Shown in pieces: positions 23,683-33,088 of a stretch of 58,984 bases of DNA. Source of the DNA: an uncultured SAR86 cluster bacterium (GTDB lineage Bacteria > Pseudomonadota > Gammaproteobacteria > Magnimaribacterales > AG-339-G14); NCBI GenBank assembly GCA_902536295.1, contig CACAWS010000007.1, forward strand, positions 1 through 58,984, given 5' to 3'. The position numbers and the translations under genes were made by a program. Within the stretch, counting starts at the first letter, position 1. Each line of letters starts with the position of its first letter. A model generated the notes under the pieces. That model saw nothing but the letters and a program-made list of their open reading frames with translations, had not been told where the DNA came from and ran no database searches.

Positions 23683-24681
23683 TTGCATATCCCATTGTCC
23701 AAGAGCCGCGAGTTTATTCATCTCAGCTCTATGTGAGAAAGCGTCTTGAGCGGATTGAGTGTTTACTTTATCTCCCATCCAAGCTTTAAGAGCAGCTTGC
23801 TGAAGTGCTCGGCCATACGAAAAAGTAAGTTTCCAAGGATTGCCGCCCTTTTTATTTAAAGCATCTAAATTAGCTGTGGCGTCTAAATCAGATTGCCCAC
23901 CAGATAAAAAAGCAATGCCGGGTAACTCAGCGGGAACATTTTCTTTCAAACACTTCATAGTTAAGTCGGCAACTTCATCATGAGAAAGTTGGGAAATTGA
24001 GCTTTGTCCAGCTAGAACCATATTAGGTTTTAAAATTGTTCCTTTAATGTTTACACCTTTAGCCTCTAAATTTTTAAACAAAGAATCCAAACATCTAGAA
24101 GTAACATCATAGCAAGTCTCTGCAGAATGATTACCATCCATCAATACTTCAGGCTCTACAATTGGAACCATATTATGTTCTTGTACGATTTTTGCGTAAT
24201 CAGATAACACTTGCATATTTCCTTTTATACACTCATTACTTGGCAAGCCCGATCCAATTTTTATCACTGCACGCCACTTAGTAAATTTTGCTCCAAGAGT
24301 CTCGTATTCTAGACAGCGATCTTCCAACCCTTCCAGTCCGCCTGTAAGCACTTCTTCTGTGTCGTTAATTGGCGTTACTCCTTTGTCAACTTTTATTCCA
24401 GGAAGTGCGCCAGTCGAAGAAATTACTTCTTTCAAAGGAGTATCATCTGCAGCAGATTGTCTCAGTGTTTCATCAAATAAAATAACTCCACTGATATTAT
24501 CCTTCATACCCTTTGCACGAAATAATAATTCTCTATAATCTCTTCTCGATGTTTCAGTCGATTCGGTATTAATTGCATCAAACCTCTTGCCGATGGTAGG
24601 AGTGCTCTCATCGGCTGCTAAAAACCCTTTTCCATCAGCAACCAGATATTGAGCAATCTCTTCTATATTTTCGAAATTCAT
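23671..24681 (-). CDS. Fructose-bisphosphate aldolase, class I
   Basis: A 336-residue Schiff-base aldolase cleaving fructose 1,6-bisphosphate. The chosen start MNFENIEEIA lies two bases after the pgk stop. Class I identity is clear: Lys218 in TILKPNMVLAGQ is the Schiff-base lysine, with KWRAVIKI and FLSGGQSD also conserved. Most gammaproteobacterial tkt-gap-pgk-fba operons carry a zinc-dependent class II enzyme (fbaA). Here a metal-independent, eukaryote-like enzyme occupies that slot. It is the last gene of the tkt-pgk-fba operon. Confidence 0.93.
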   Translation of the reverse strand: MNFENIEEIAQYLVADGKGFLAADESTPTIGKRFDAINTESTETSRRDYRELLFRAKGMKDNISGVILFDETLRQSAADDTPLKEVISSTGALPGIKVDKGVTPINDTEEVLTGGLEGLEDRCLEYETLGAKFTKWRAVIKIGSGLPSNECIKGNMQVLSDYAKIVQEHNMVPIVEPEVLMDGNHSAETCYDVTSRCLDSLFKNLEAKGVNIKGTILKPNMVLAGQSSISQLSHDEVADLTMKCLKENVPAELPGIAFLSGGQSDLDATANLDALNKKGGNPWKLTFSYGRALQQAALKAWMGDKVNTQSAQDAFSHRAEMNKLAALGQWDMQLEG

Positions 24682-24683
24682 TT

Positions 24684-25841
24684 TTAACCTCCCAAGTTTT
24701 TTTGATTTATTAATTCTAAGCACGGAAGTGAGCCAAGTTCTATATATTCAAGAAATGCTCCACCTCCAGTAGAAGCATAGTCAACCGACTTCATCATCTC
24801 AATTTTTGCAAAAGCTGCAAGGGTCTCTCCTCCACCAATTATTGTCATTGCATTAGATTCTGCAATTTTTTCTGCAATCCCTTCGGTTCCCTTCGAAAAT
24901 TCATCTTCTTCGAATTTTCCAAGCGGACCATTCCAAACAATTGTATTTGCTTCTTCTATGTATTGACTAAAAGCTTCAATCGATTGTTGACCCACATCAA
25001 AAATAATATCTTCATCGGATAATTCATTCACACTTTTTTCAACTATGCTCGATCCATTACTCACCACAACGAAAGTTGGTATAACAATTTTTGGATTCTC
25101 GATTATTTTTTTTGCAACATCAAGATAACTTGGCTCGAATAAAGATTTACCAATATTTTTTCCTTGAGCGGCATAACAAGTATTTGCCAATGCTCCTCCA
25201 ACAATCAACCAATCACAATGATTAGTTAGAGACTCGATGACGTTTATTTTTGTTGAAATTTTTGACCCTCCAATTATGCCAAGCAAGGGTTTGGTAGGAT
25301 TAAGTACAATTTTCTCAAGCGCATCCATCTCTTCTTCGATCAATAAACCAAAACATGCCTCATTTATAAAGTTTACAATTCCATATGTCGATGCTTGTTT
25401 TCGATGCGCAGTTCCAAATGCATCCATGACAAAGATTTCACCTAACTGTCCTAATTTTTTTGAAAAATCTTCATCACTATTTTTTTCGCCTTCAAAAGAT
25501 CTTATATTTTCAAGCATTGTAAGCGACTTGCTAGCTTTCAACTCATCTAAGGATTTTACTAATTTGACTTCCTTTCTAAGCAATTCACTCAATCTTTTTG
25601 CAACTGGAGCTAATGAGAATTCATTTGTTAAAGGATCATTTTCAGAAGGCCTTCCGAGATGAGTAAGAATTTTCAAGTTATCTGTTTGGGATAAAATTAA
25701 TTCAATCGTTGGAATTGATCTCAGTAACTTTTGATCGTCTAGTAGAACACCGTTTTCTATTGGGACATTGTAGTCTACTCTTAATACAGCCGATTTTTTT
25801 TTAAAATTCTTCTTGGAGATAAAACTTTCTTCAAAACTCAT
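24684..25841 (-). CDS. pgk: Phosphoglycerate kinase
   Basis: A 385-residue monomeric glycolytic kinase that interconverts 1,3-bisphosphoglycerate and 3-phosphoglycerate with ADP/ATP. Family motifs are AVLRVDYNVPIENG (about 16-29), THLGRPSEND, VMDAFGTAHR, GIIGGSKISTKI and VWNGPLGKFEE; the nucleotide-binding end is TIIGGGETLAAF. The usual RVDFNVP appears as RVDYNVP, and the usual AFGxxHR histidine is kept. Its ATG overlaps the tkt stop by four bases (ATGA). No gap gene lies between tkt and pgk, where one is common. Confidence 0.95.
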   Translation of the reverse strand: MSFEESFISKKNFKKKSAVLRVDYNVPIENGVLLDDQKLLRSIPTIELILSQTDNLKILTHLGRPSENDPLTNEFSLAPVAKRLSELLRKEVKLVKSLDELKASKSLTMLENIRSFEGEKNSDEDFSKKLGQLGEIFVMDAFGTAHRKQASTYGIVNFINEACFGLLIEEEMDALEKIVLNPTKPLLGIIGGSKISTKINVIESLTNHCDWLIVGGALANTCYAAQGKNIGKSLFEPSYLDVAKKIIENPKIVIPTFVVVSNGSSIVEKSVNELSDEDIIFDVGQQSIEAFSQYIEEANTIVWNGPLGKFEEDEFSKGTEGIAEKIAESNAMTIIGGGETLAAFAKIEMMKSVDYASTGGGAFLEYIELGSLPCLELINQKNLGG

Positions 25842-27817
25842 CTGTTTAAAAGCTGTCTTGATAAACTTAAAACATTTTCGATAGTGAACCCAAAATGTTT
25901 CATAAGATCGTCCAAAGGGGCAGACTCTCCGTAAGAATTAATCCCCAAAACAAGGTCTCCTTGATTTAAGTATTTATGCCAAAAATCAGGTTGGCCTGCC
26001 TCGATAACTAATTTTGGTGCGTCGCCCAAAACCTCGTACTTATAATCTTCGCTTTGCAAATCAAACAACTCAGTACATGGCATTGAGACAACTTTGATAT
26101 TTAAATTATCTTCTTTCAGAATTTCTGCAGCATCGACGGCGAGACCAACTTCAGAACCTGTGGCGATGATGGTTAAATCCTCCTGATCAGCAGCTTTTAA
26201 GACATAACCACCTTTTGAGATGTTTCCTAAATCATCTCTTACTTGAGGGGTTAAATTTTGTCTTGAAAGAACTAACGCGTGAGGGTTTTGTTCTGACTTG
26301 AGGGCATGTTTCCATGCGAAAGTAGTCTCTACCCCATCACAAGGTCTCCAAGTAAAAACTCCTGGAGTTGCTCTTAACATGCTTACGTGTTCGACTGGCT
26401 GATGAGTAGGTCCATCTTCGCCAACTCCAATTGAATCGTGTGTATAAATATAAATAACTGGGAGCTTCATGAGAGCGGACATTCGTAAAGCATTTCTTGC
26501 ATAGTCAAGAAAAGTTAAAAAGGTTCCGCCATAAGGTCTTATGCCGCCATGTAAGTACATGCCATTCATAATTGCAGACATGCCAAATTCTCGAACGCCA
26601 TAATTTAAATAGTTTCCTCCAGAATCCGGCTTCAAGACCTCAGAGCCCTTCCATTCAGTATTATTGGATGGAGATAGATCTGCTGAACCTCCAATTAGTT
26701 CTGGCAAAATAGGGCCCAATGCATCTAAACACATGCCAGAACATTTTCTACTGGCATGACTAGTTTCATCGTCTTCGAAACTTTTGACCAAGTCTTCAAT
26801 CGTCGAATCAAATTCAGAAGGTAACTCGCCTTTCGAAAGACGATCAAATACTTGAAATTCTTCAGGATATTTTTCTTTATATTTTTTTACTAATAGTTCC
26901 CAGGCATTTTCCTTCTCTGCGCCCTTTTTTTCTTGATTCCATCCAGAATAAGCTTCATCAGGAATTTCAAAAGTATCAAAACTCCAATTGAGATTTTTTC
27001 TTGTAAGCAAAACTTCTTCTTCTCCTAATGCGGCGCCGTGAACACCTGCGGTTCCGGCTTTATTTGGTGAACCCTTGCCGATTATCGTTTTGCAACAAAT
27101 TAGAGTAGGTTTGTCTGATAATTTTGCTTCGGTAATTGCTGCATCTACTGCTTCTTCGTTATGACCATCTATTTTCGGAATAACATGCCAGCCATAACTC
27201 TCAAATCTTTTTGCCGTATCATCTGTAAACCACCCAGCTACTTCGCCGTCAATGCTAATATCGTTGTCATCGTATAAAACGATCAATTTATTTAGTTTAT
27301 GGGTTCCAGCGTATGAGCAAGCTTCATGCGAAATTCCTTCCATTAAATCTCCATCCCCACAAAAAACGTAAGTGTGGTGATCAATTAATTCCAGATCAGA
27401 TTTATTAAATTTAAGGGCTAATATTTTTTCTGCTAACGCCATGCCTACCGCATTCGCAAGTCCCTGTCCTAAAGGACCAGTAGTAGTTTCAACTCCTGGA
27501 GTTACGTCGCATTCTGGATGGCCAGGAGTTTTCGAACCTAGTTTTCTAAAATTTTTTAATTCCTCAATAGGTAAATCATAGCCAGTGAGATGTAACAGAG
27601 AATAAAGTAACATCGACCCGTGCCCATTAGATAAAACAAATCTATCTCTATTAAACCATTCAGGATTTTTAGGATTATGGTTCAAATGTTTTGTCCATAA
27701 GACCAAAGCAATTTCTGCCATTCCCATAGGCATACCCGGATGACCGCATTTTGCTGCTTGCACAGCATCCATCGATAGCGCCCTGATGGCGTCTGCTAAA
27801 TTTACTTTATCGGACAT
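25838..27817 (-). CDS. tkt: Transketolase
   Basis: A 659-residue thiamine-diphosphate enzyme of the pentose phosphate pathway. The N-terminal domain shows AKCGHPGMPMGMAEIA and the ThDP motif beginning GDGDLMEG. The pyrimidine domain shows HDSIGVGEDGPTHQP, and the C-terminal domain is complete. It heads the operon tkt-pgk-fba and diverges from metK. ThiC in the same window is part of the route to its cofactor. No Shine-Dalgarno site is evident ahead of the ATG. Confidence 0.96.
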   Translation of the reverse strand: MSDKVNLADAIRALSMDAVQAAKCGHPGMPMGMAEIALVLWTKHLNHNPKNPEWFNRDRFVLSNGHGSMLLYSLLHLTGYDLPIEELKNFRKLGSKTPGHPECDVTPGVETTTGPLGQGLANAVGMALAEKILALKFNKSDLELIDHHTYVFCGDGDLMEGISHEACSYAGTHKLNKLIVLYDDNDISIDGEVAGWFTDDTAKRFESYGWHVIPKIDGHNEEAVDAAITEAKLSDKPTLICCKTIIGKGSPNKAGTAGVHGAALGEEEVLLTRKNLNWSFDTFEIPDEAYSGWNQEKKGAEKENAWELLVKKYKEKYPEEFQVFDRLSKGELPSEFDSTIEDLVKSFEDDETSHASRKCSGMCLDALGPILPELIGGSADLSPSNNTEWKGSEVLKPDSGGNYLNYGVREFGMSAIMNGMYLHGGIRPYGGTFLTFLDYARNALRMSALMKLPVIYIYTHDSIGVGEDGPTHQPVEHVSMLRATPGVFTWRPCDGVETTFAWKHALKSEQNPHALVLSRQNLTPQVRDDLGNISKGGYVLKAADQEDLTIIATGSEVGLAVDAAEILKEDNLNIKVVSMPCTELFDLQSEDYKYEVLGDAPKLVIEAGQPDFWHKYLNQGDLVLGINSYGESAPLDDLMKHFGFTIENVLSLSRQLLNR

Positions 27818-27844
27818 TAATCAAATGATATTTTCTATTAAAAG

Positions 27845-27871
27845 GAGAGAATATCATAGTAGAATTCTCTC
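27845..27871. promoter_or_regulatory. Hairpin in the tkt/metK divergent region
   Basis: GAGAGAAT (27845-27852) and ATTCTCTC (27864-27871) form a perfect 8-base stem with an 11-base loop. On the plus strand it is followed by TCGTTTTTAAATTT and then the metK ATG at 27886, so it looks like a terminator or attenuator placed in the metK leader. It could instead be a shared operator in a 68-base divergent region. Confidence 0.45.
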
Positions 27872-27885
27872 TCGTTTTTAAATTT

Positions 27886-29043
27886 ATGTCCGAATATAAA
27901 ACTTTCACATCTGAATCAGTTTCTGAAGGTCATCCAGATAAACTGGCAGACCAAATTTCAGATGCCATACTCGATGCTTTTTTAAAAGATGATCCAGATT
28001 CTAGGGTCGCTTGCGAAACATTAGTTAAAACTGATTTAGTTGTCATTGCAGGTGAAATTTCTTCTAATGCAAAACCAGACTTAGAAACCGTGGTGAGATC
28101 AGTAATCAATGAGGTAGGATATGACAACGATGAAGTTGGTTTTAACGGATCAAAGGTTGAAATCGTTAACGCAATTGGAATGCAGTCAAATGACATTGCT
28201 CAAGGAGTAAATGAAGGTACTGGAACTGATACTGACCAAGGCGCAGGAGACCAGGGTTTGATGTTTGGCTACGCTACTAATGAAACAAGTGTTTTAATGC
28301 CAGCTCCAATTACTTTTTCGCACCTATTGGTAAAAAAACAAGCGGAAGTCAGAAAAAATAAGGTGCTTCCTTGGTTGAGGCCGGACGCAAAAAGTCAGTT
28401 GAGTTTCGTATATGATGACGCCGGTAAACCCTCTTATATTTCTGCTGTTGTTCTATCAACTCAACACGATGAAAATGTTAGCTTTTCTGATTTGGAAGAA
28501 GGTGTTAGAAAAGAAATAATAGAAAAGGTGCTTCCTTCCGAGTGGCTAACATCAGAAACAAAGGTGTATATCAACCCAACAGGAAGATTTGTCATTGGGG
28601 GGCCTGTTGGTGATTGTGGTCTTACTGGACGAAAAATAATTGTTGATACTTATGGTGGAATGGCAAGACACGGAGGTGGAGCATTTTCTGGCAAAGATCC
28701 ATCAAAAGTTGACCGTTCTGCAGCTTATGCTGGAAGATATGTTGCTAAAAATGTAGTCGCTGCTGGACTTGCTGAAAAATGTGAGATTCAAGTTTCTTAT
28801 GCCATTGGAATTGCAGAACCAACCTCAATTAGTATTAATACTTTTGGAACCAATGCTATTCCTGAAGATGAAATTGCGAACTTAGTTTCAGAGAATTTTG
28901 AACTTAAGCCAAAAGAATTAATCAAAATGCTAGATTTAAAAAAACCAATTTATCAAAAGACGGCTGCCTACGGTCATTTCGGTAGAGATGATAAAGAATT
29001 TTCTTGGGAATTGACTAATAAAGCTGACAAAATAAAAAAATAA
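27886..29043 (+). CDS. metK: S-adenosylmethionine synthetase
   Basis: A 385-residue enzyme forming SAM from methionine and ATP. Start [23 protein letters not shown] is typical, quoted as [13 protein letters not shown] at 6-18. The signature [12 protein letters not shown] (about 118-129) and the P-loop-like [19 protein letters not shown] are present. It is followed two bases later by ahcY and then argH. A perfect hairpin with a T-tract occupies the leader; I see none of the SAM riboswitch classes I know. Confidence 0.96.
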   Translation: MSEYKTFTSESVSEGHPDKLADQISDAILDAFLKDDPDSRVACETLVKTDLVVIAGEISSNAKPDLETVVRSVINEVGYDNDEVGFNGSKVEIVNAIGMQSNDIAQGVNEGTGTDTDQGAGDQGLMFGYATNETSVLMPAPITFSHLLVKKQAEVRKNKVLPWLRPDAKSQLSFVYDDAGKPSYISAVVLSTQHDENVSFSDLEEGVRKEIIEKVLPSEWLTSETKVYINPTGRFVIGGPVGDCGLTGRKIIVDTYGGMARHGGGAFSGKDPSKVDRSAAYAGRYVAKNVVAAGLAEKCEIQVSYAIGIAEPTSISINTFGTNAIPEDEIANLVSENFELKPKELIKMLDLKKPIYQKTAAYGHFGRDDKEFSWELTNKADKIKK

Positions 29044-29045
29044 AA

Positions 29046-30422
29046 ATGAAATTTAAAGACTATAAAGTAGCTGATATCAACCTTGCTGAGTTTGGTCGCA
29101 AAGAGATAGCTCTTGCAGAAGCTGAAATGCCTGCACTCATGAAGTTGAGACAAAAGTATGGGGAAAGCAAACCCCTAACTGGAGCAAAAATAATGGGCTG
29201 CATACATATGACCATTCAAACTGCGGTTTTGATAGAAACTCTAGTAGCTCTTGGAGCTTCGGTAAGATGGTCTTCTTGTAATATTTTTTCAACACAAGAT
29301 CATGCCGCTGCAGCGATTGCAGCATCTGAGATTCCTGTCTTTGCATGGAAAGGTATGAATGAAGAAGAATTCAACTGGTGTATTGAACAAACCATTCTTA
29401 AAGATGGTTCGCCATGGGACGCCAACATGATTTTAGATGATGGCGGTGATTTGACCGCAATGGTTCATGAAAAGTATCCAGATATGCTTAACAATATTCA
29501 TGGCATATCTGAAGAAACAACCACCGGGGTTCATCGCCTCTGGGAGATGCTAGAGAAAGGAGAGTTAAAAGTACCCGCAATAAATGTAAACGATTCTGTC
29601 ACCAAGTCTAAAAATGATAATAAATATGGTTGTCGCCATAGTTTAAATGATGCAATTAAACGAGGGACCGACATGTTACTGGCTGGAAGAAAAGCTTTAG
29701 TCTTTGGTTATGGAGATGTTGGTAAAGGATCAGCAATGAGTCTTAGGCAAGAAGGCATGGTAGTTAGAATTTCTGAAATAGATCCTATCTGTGCTATGCA
29801 AGCTTGCATGGATGGCTACGAAGTTGTCTCGCCTTATGTCGATGGAATTAACACAAACAAAGATGATTGCATTAATAAAAGTCTCTTGGCTGACACCGAC
29901 GTTGTCGTGACCGCGACCGGAAATGTTAATGTTTGCGATCGTTTAATTTTAGATAATCTAAAGTCTGGAACAATGGTCTGTAACATCGGTCATTTCGATA
30001 ACGAAATTGATACTCAATTCATGCGTGACAATTGGCACTGGGAGGAAATAAAACCTCAAGTACATAAAGTCTCCAAGACGAAAAGCGATTCTGACAATTT
30101 CATTATCCTTTTAGCAGAGGGGAGATTAGTTAATCTAGGAAATGCGACCGGCCATCCTTCCCGAATAATGGATGGTTCTTTTGCAAATCAGGTACTCGCT
30201 CAAATGTTTCTATACAAACAAGCCTTTGCTTCTCTCAATGATGAAGAAAAAAAGAAAGAGCTGTTAAAAGTTGAAGTTTTACCTATGGAACTTGATGAAG
30301 AGGTTGCTCAGTACATGGTTGAGGGATTTGGAGGAGTTGTCACCAAACTTACTAAAGATCAAGCCAATTACATAAACGTTGACGTTAAGGGTCCTTACAA
30401 ACCAAAATCTTATAAGTACTGA
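29046..30422 (+). CDS. ahcY: Adenosylhomocysteinase
   Basis: A 458-residue NAD-dependent hydrolase that removes the methylation inhibitor S-adenosylhomocysteine, yielding adenosine and homocysteine. The NAD-binding motif is [14 protein letters not shown] (about 221-234), and the family signature [15 protein letters not shown] and the C-terminal KPKSYKY are present. Directly after metK (2-base gap), it completes the SAM production/recycling pair. Its TGA shares one base with the argH ATG. Confidence 0.96.
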   Translation: MKFKDYKVADINLAEFGRKEIALAEAEMPALMKLRQKYGESKPLTGAKIMGCIHMTIQTAVLIETLVALGASVRWSSCNIFSTQDHAAAAIAASEIPVFAWKGMNEEEFNWCIEQTILKDGSPWDANMILDDGGDLTAMVHEKYPDMLNNIHGISEETTTGVHRLWEMLEKGELKVPAINVNDSVTKSKNDNKYGCRHSLNDAIKRGTDMLLAGRKALVFGYGDVGKGSAMSLRQEGMVVRISEIDPICAMQACMDGYEVVSPYVDGINTNKDDCINKSLLADTDVVVTATGNVNVCDRLILDNLKSGTMVCNIGHFDNEIDTQFMRDNWHWEEIKPQVHKVSKTKSDSDNFIILLAEGRLVNLGNATGHPSRIMDGSFANQVLAQMFLYKQAFASLNDEEKKKELLKVEVLPMELDEEVAQYMVEGFGGVVTKLTKDQANYINVDVKGPYKPKSYKY

Positions 30423-31807
30423 TGGTTAAAAAAAATCGAAGTTGGGGCGGCCGATTTAAACAAGAGACAGCCAAAAATGCTTTAGCATTTTCTAATTCCA
30501 TCGAAATTGATAAAACTTTTTACTTAGAAGATATTCAAGGATCAATTGCTTATGCTGAAGCTTTAGTCAAAGCAAAAGTTTTGAAATCTTCGGAATTCAA
30601 AAAAATTAAGTCTGGCCTCAATCAAATACATAAAAAAATCGATTCGAATAAGTTTAACTGGAACAAAAGCCTTGAGGATGTACATATGAACATCGAAGCT
30701 GCTTTAGAAAAAAATATTGGAGACGTCGCAAAAAAACTTCACACCGGAAGATCTAGAAACGATCAAGTGGTAACCGACTTAAAACTTTATATGCTGAAAA
30801 AGTCCGAGGAAATTAAAACTTCGCTCAGAGAGTTGATGAAGTCATTGGTTCAAAAAGCTGAACCTGAGACAGAAACCTTAATACCTGGCTTCACACACTT
30901 ACAAATCGCTCAACCTGTTTCGTTAGGTCACCACTTAATGGCTTATTATGAAATGTTTAAAAGAGATCTAAACCGTTTTGAATTCTCTGATGTATCGCTT
31001 AGCACTTTGCCTTTAGGTTCAGGGGCTCTTGCAGGAAACCGATTCAAAGTAGATCGAAAAAAAATAGCCAAAAGCTTAGGCTTTAGAGCGATTACTCAAA
31101 ATTCTATTGACGCGGTAAGCGACAGAGACTTCATTGCGGAGATGCTTTTTAATATAAGTTTAACTTCTATTCACTTATCAAGAATCGCTGAGGAATTTAT
31201 CATTTGGTCATCTTCACAATTTAATTATCTGCAATTACCTGAAGAACTTTGTACTGGCTCTTCTATCATGCCGCAGAAAAAAAATCCGGACATGGCAGAA
31301 TTGGTTCGCGGAGGAGCAGCTAAAACAATTGGAAATTTAGTCGCCCTATTAAGTTTGTTGAAAAATCAACCTTTGGCTTATAACCGCGACAACCAAGAAG
31401 ACAAGGCCCCACTTTTTGCCTCCATAGATTACGTCTTAAGTGCAATTGATATCACTTCTGCAATGGTAGCAGGTGCTCAATTTAATATTGATGAAATGTT
31501 AAATGACGTATTTGACGGGCATATATGCGCCACTGATTTTGCTGAGTATTTAGTTCTCAAAGGCCTGCCTTTCAGAGAAGCTCACAACATCACCGGAAAA
31601 GCCGTTCAGTTGGCTGAAAAAAAAGATGCTTTGTTAATTGAACTATCATTGATCGAATTAAAAAAATTATCAAAAAAAATTGAGAAAGATGTTTATAAAT
31701 ACTTAGATCCCATGGCATCAATTTCAGCTAAAACAAGTATCGGTGGAACCGCTCCATCACAGGTGAAAAAGCAAATTATTAAAGCTAAAATAGATTTAAA
31801 TTTATAA
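30422..31807 (+). CDS. argH: Argininosuccinate lyase
   Basis: A 461-residue fumarase/aspartase-superfamily enzyme that releases arginine and fumarate. Motifs include HTGRSRNDQV (about 107-116), the conserved HLQIAQP segment and the superfamily signature GSSIMPQKKNPD (about 280-291). It overlaps ahcY by a single base, so arginine synthesis is coupled here to the SAM cycle genes, an unusual arrangement. Confidence 0.95.
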   Translation: MVKKNRSWGGRFKQETAKNALAFSNSIEIDKTFYLEDIQGSIAYAEALVKAKVLKSSEFKKIKSGLNQIHKKIDSNKFNWNKSLEDVHMNIEAALEKNIGDVAKKLHTGRSRNDQVVTDLKLYMLKKSEEIKTSLRELMKSLVQKAEPETETLIPGFTHLQIAQPVSLGHHLMAYYEMFKRDLNRFEFSDVSLSTLPLGSGALAGNRFKVDRKKIAKSLGFRAITQNSIDAVSDRDFIAEMLFNISLTSIHLSRIAEEFIIWSSSQFNYLQLPEELCTGSSIMPQKKNPDMAELVRGGAAKTIGNLVALLSLLKNQPLAYNRDNQEDKAPLFASIDYVLSAIDITSAMVAGAQFNIDEMLNDVFDGHICATDFAEYLVLKGLPFREAHNITGKAVQLAEKKDALLIELSLIELKKLSKKIEKDVYKYLDPMASISAKTSIGGTAPSQVKKQIIKAKIDLNL

Positions 31808-31811
31808 GTCT

Positions 31812-32906
31812 ATGGATGTATTTTTTAAACCAATAACAGTCAACAAGCTCACTATACCTAATCGTTTTGCGATGGCGCCAATGACACGAAGCAGATCACC
31901 TGACGGTGTACCTGGTGACAACGTAAGGGATTATTACCAACGCAGAGCAGCTGGTGAGGTTGGTTTAATTATCACTGAAGGAGTTGAAGTTAGTCACCCT
32001 TCTTCCAGTGGTTATCCAGACGTTCCAGGTTTTAGAGATAAAGCTGATGAGGGATGGAAGCAAGTGATAGATGCCGTGCATAGTGAAGGCTCCAAGATAT
32101 TTCCTCAACTTTGGCACGTAGGAGCCTTTCGAAAGCCTGGCATGGCTCCAGACCCAGAAGTGCCTGGTTACACTCCATCTGGACTTGTCAATGCGAATAA
32201 AAAAGCAGCACATGAAATGACATCGGAAGATGTAGAAATGTTAATCGAGTGCTTTGTCGGCGACATCGTAAAGATTAAAGATCTTGGTTTTGATGGCGTA
32301 GAGTTGCACGGTGCACATGGTTATTTGATTGATAATTTTTTCTGGGAAGGCACTAATCAAAGAGCTGACGGCTTTGGCGGTTCTATTGATAAGCGAACAG
32401 CATTTGCTTGTGAAATTGTAAAACGAGCCAGAGCTAAAGTTGGTGAAAACTTTCCTATCGCCATAAGATTTTCTCAGTGGAAACAACAAGACTTTGAAGC
32501 CAAGCTGGCTTACACCGAAGAAGATCTAAAAACTTTCTTGATGCCCTTGGTTGATGCTGGCATTGATATGTTTCATGCAAGCAATAGAAGATATTGGGAA
32601 CCTGAATTTGAAGGCTCAAATCTTAATCTCGCCGGTTGGACGAAAAAGCTTACTGGAATCCCTACTATTACCGTTGGTAGTGTAGGTTTGAAATCAGATT
32701 TCATTGGTTTATATGCTGGAGATGACGCGGTGGAGTCTCAATCTATTGATGACTTAATAAAAAGAATGGAGAACGACGAATTTGATATGGTTGCCATCGG
32801 TAGAGCTTTGCTTTCAGACCCAGAATGGGTGAAGAAAGTTAAAACCGGCGATTTCGAAGAGATTATTCCTTTCGAAAAAAAATACGCATCAGAAGTATAT
32901 TTTTAA
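31812..32906 (+). CDS. Old Yellow Enzyme family NADH:flavin oxidoreductase
   Basis: A 364-residue FMN-binding TIM-barrel ene-reductase. The N-terminus (FFKPITVNKLTIPNRFAMAPMT; residues about 4-25) and ELHGAHGYLIDNFF (substrate-binding His-x-x-His) are typical, as is the phosphate-binding end MVAIGRALLSDPEW. Family members reduce activated C=C bonds, but the physiological substrate cannot be read from the sequence. It follows argH by four bases and ends the metK-ahcY-argH operon. Confidence 0.88.
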   Translation: MDVFFKPITVNKLTIPNRFAMAPMTRSRSPDGVPGDNVRDYYQRRAAGEVGLIITEGVEVSHPSSSGYPDVPGFRDKADEGWKQVIDAVHSEGSKIFPQLWHVGAFRKPGMAPDPEVPGYTPSGLVNANKKAAHEMTSEDVEMLIECFVGDIVKIKDLGFDGVELHGAHGYLIDNFFWEGTNQRADGFGGSIDKRTAFACEIVKRARAKVGENFPIAIRFSQWKQQDFEAKLAYTEEDLKTFLMPLVDAGIDMFHASNRRYWEPEFEGSNLNLAGWTKKLTGIPTITVGSVGLKSDFIGLYAGDDAVESQSIDDLIKRMENDEFDMVAIGRALLSDPEWVKKVKTGDFEEIIPFEKKYASEVYF

Positions 32907-32962
32907 TTTTTTAAAAACCTATCTTCTTCTTTTCTGTCTAAAATTCTTTAACGTTAGTGCAG

Positions 32963-32968
32963 TATAAT
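32963..32968 (+). promoter_or_regulatory. -10 box of lptM-lysA operon, predicted leaderless
   Basis: A perfect TATAAT ends six bases before the lptM ATG at 32975, so the predicted transcription start coincides with the start codon. No -35 match of quality and no Shine-Dalgarno site are seen. The geometry is the same as at tolC and coaD. Confidence 0.5.
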
Positions 32969-32974
32969 ATAAAG

Positions 32975-33088
32975 ATGAAAAGGTTTTGTTTAATCTTAAT
33001 TTGTTTGTCAGTAATGACTTTTGTCGCATGCGGCATTAAAGGACCTTTGACTTTGCCGACGAATAACGAAACTGAATATGCGTCCTGA
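32975..33088 (+). CDS. lptM: Small lipoprotein LptM (YifL family)
   Basis: A 37-residue lipoprotein precursor: signal MKRFCLILICLSVMTFVAC with lipidated Cys19, then GIKGPLTLP, the YifL/LptM core motif (CGLKGPL in E. coli). LptM binds the LptD/LptE LPS translocon and promotes correct LptD disulfide formation. In E. coli it lies just before dapF; here it precedes lysA and dapF, which supports the call. Its end overlaps the lysA start by 11 bases. The tail after the motif is very short. Confidence 0.88.
   Translation: MKRFCLILICLSVMTFVACGIKGPLTLPTNNETEYAS

Noticed and set aside
25237-25662. 141-codon plus-strand frame antisense to pgk
   Set aside because: It lies wholly within the well-supported pgk gene, is Ser/Phe-rich as expected of an antisense shadow, and has no start signal.
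27818-27885. SAM riboswitch upstream of metK
   Set aside because: Only 68 bases are available and I see just one simple hairpin, with no SAM-I, SAM-II or SAM/SAH core motifs.
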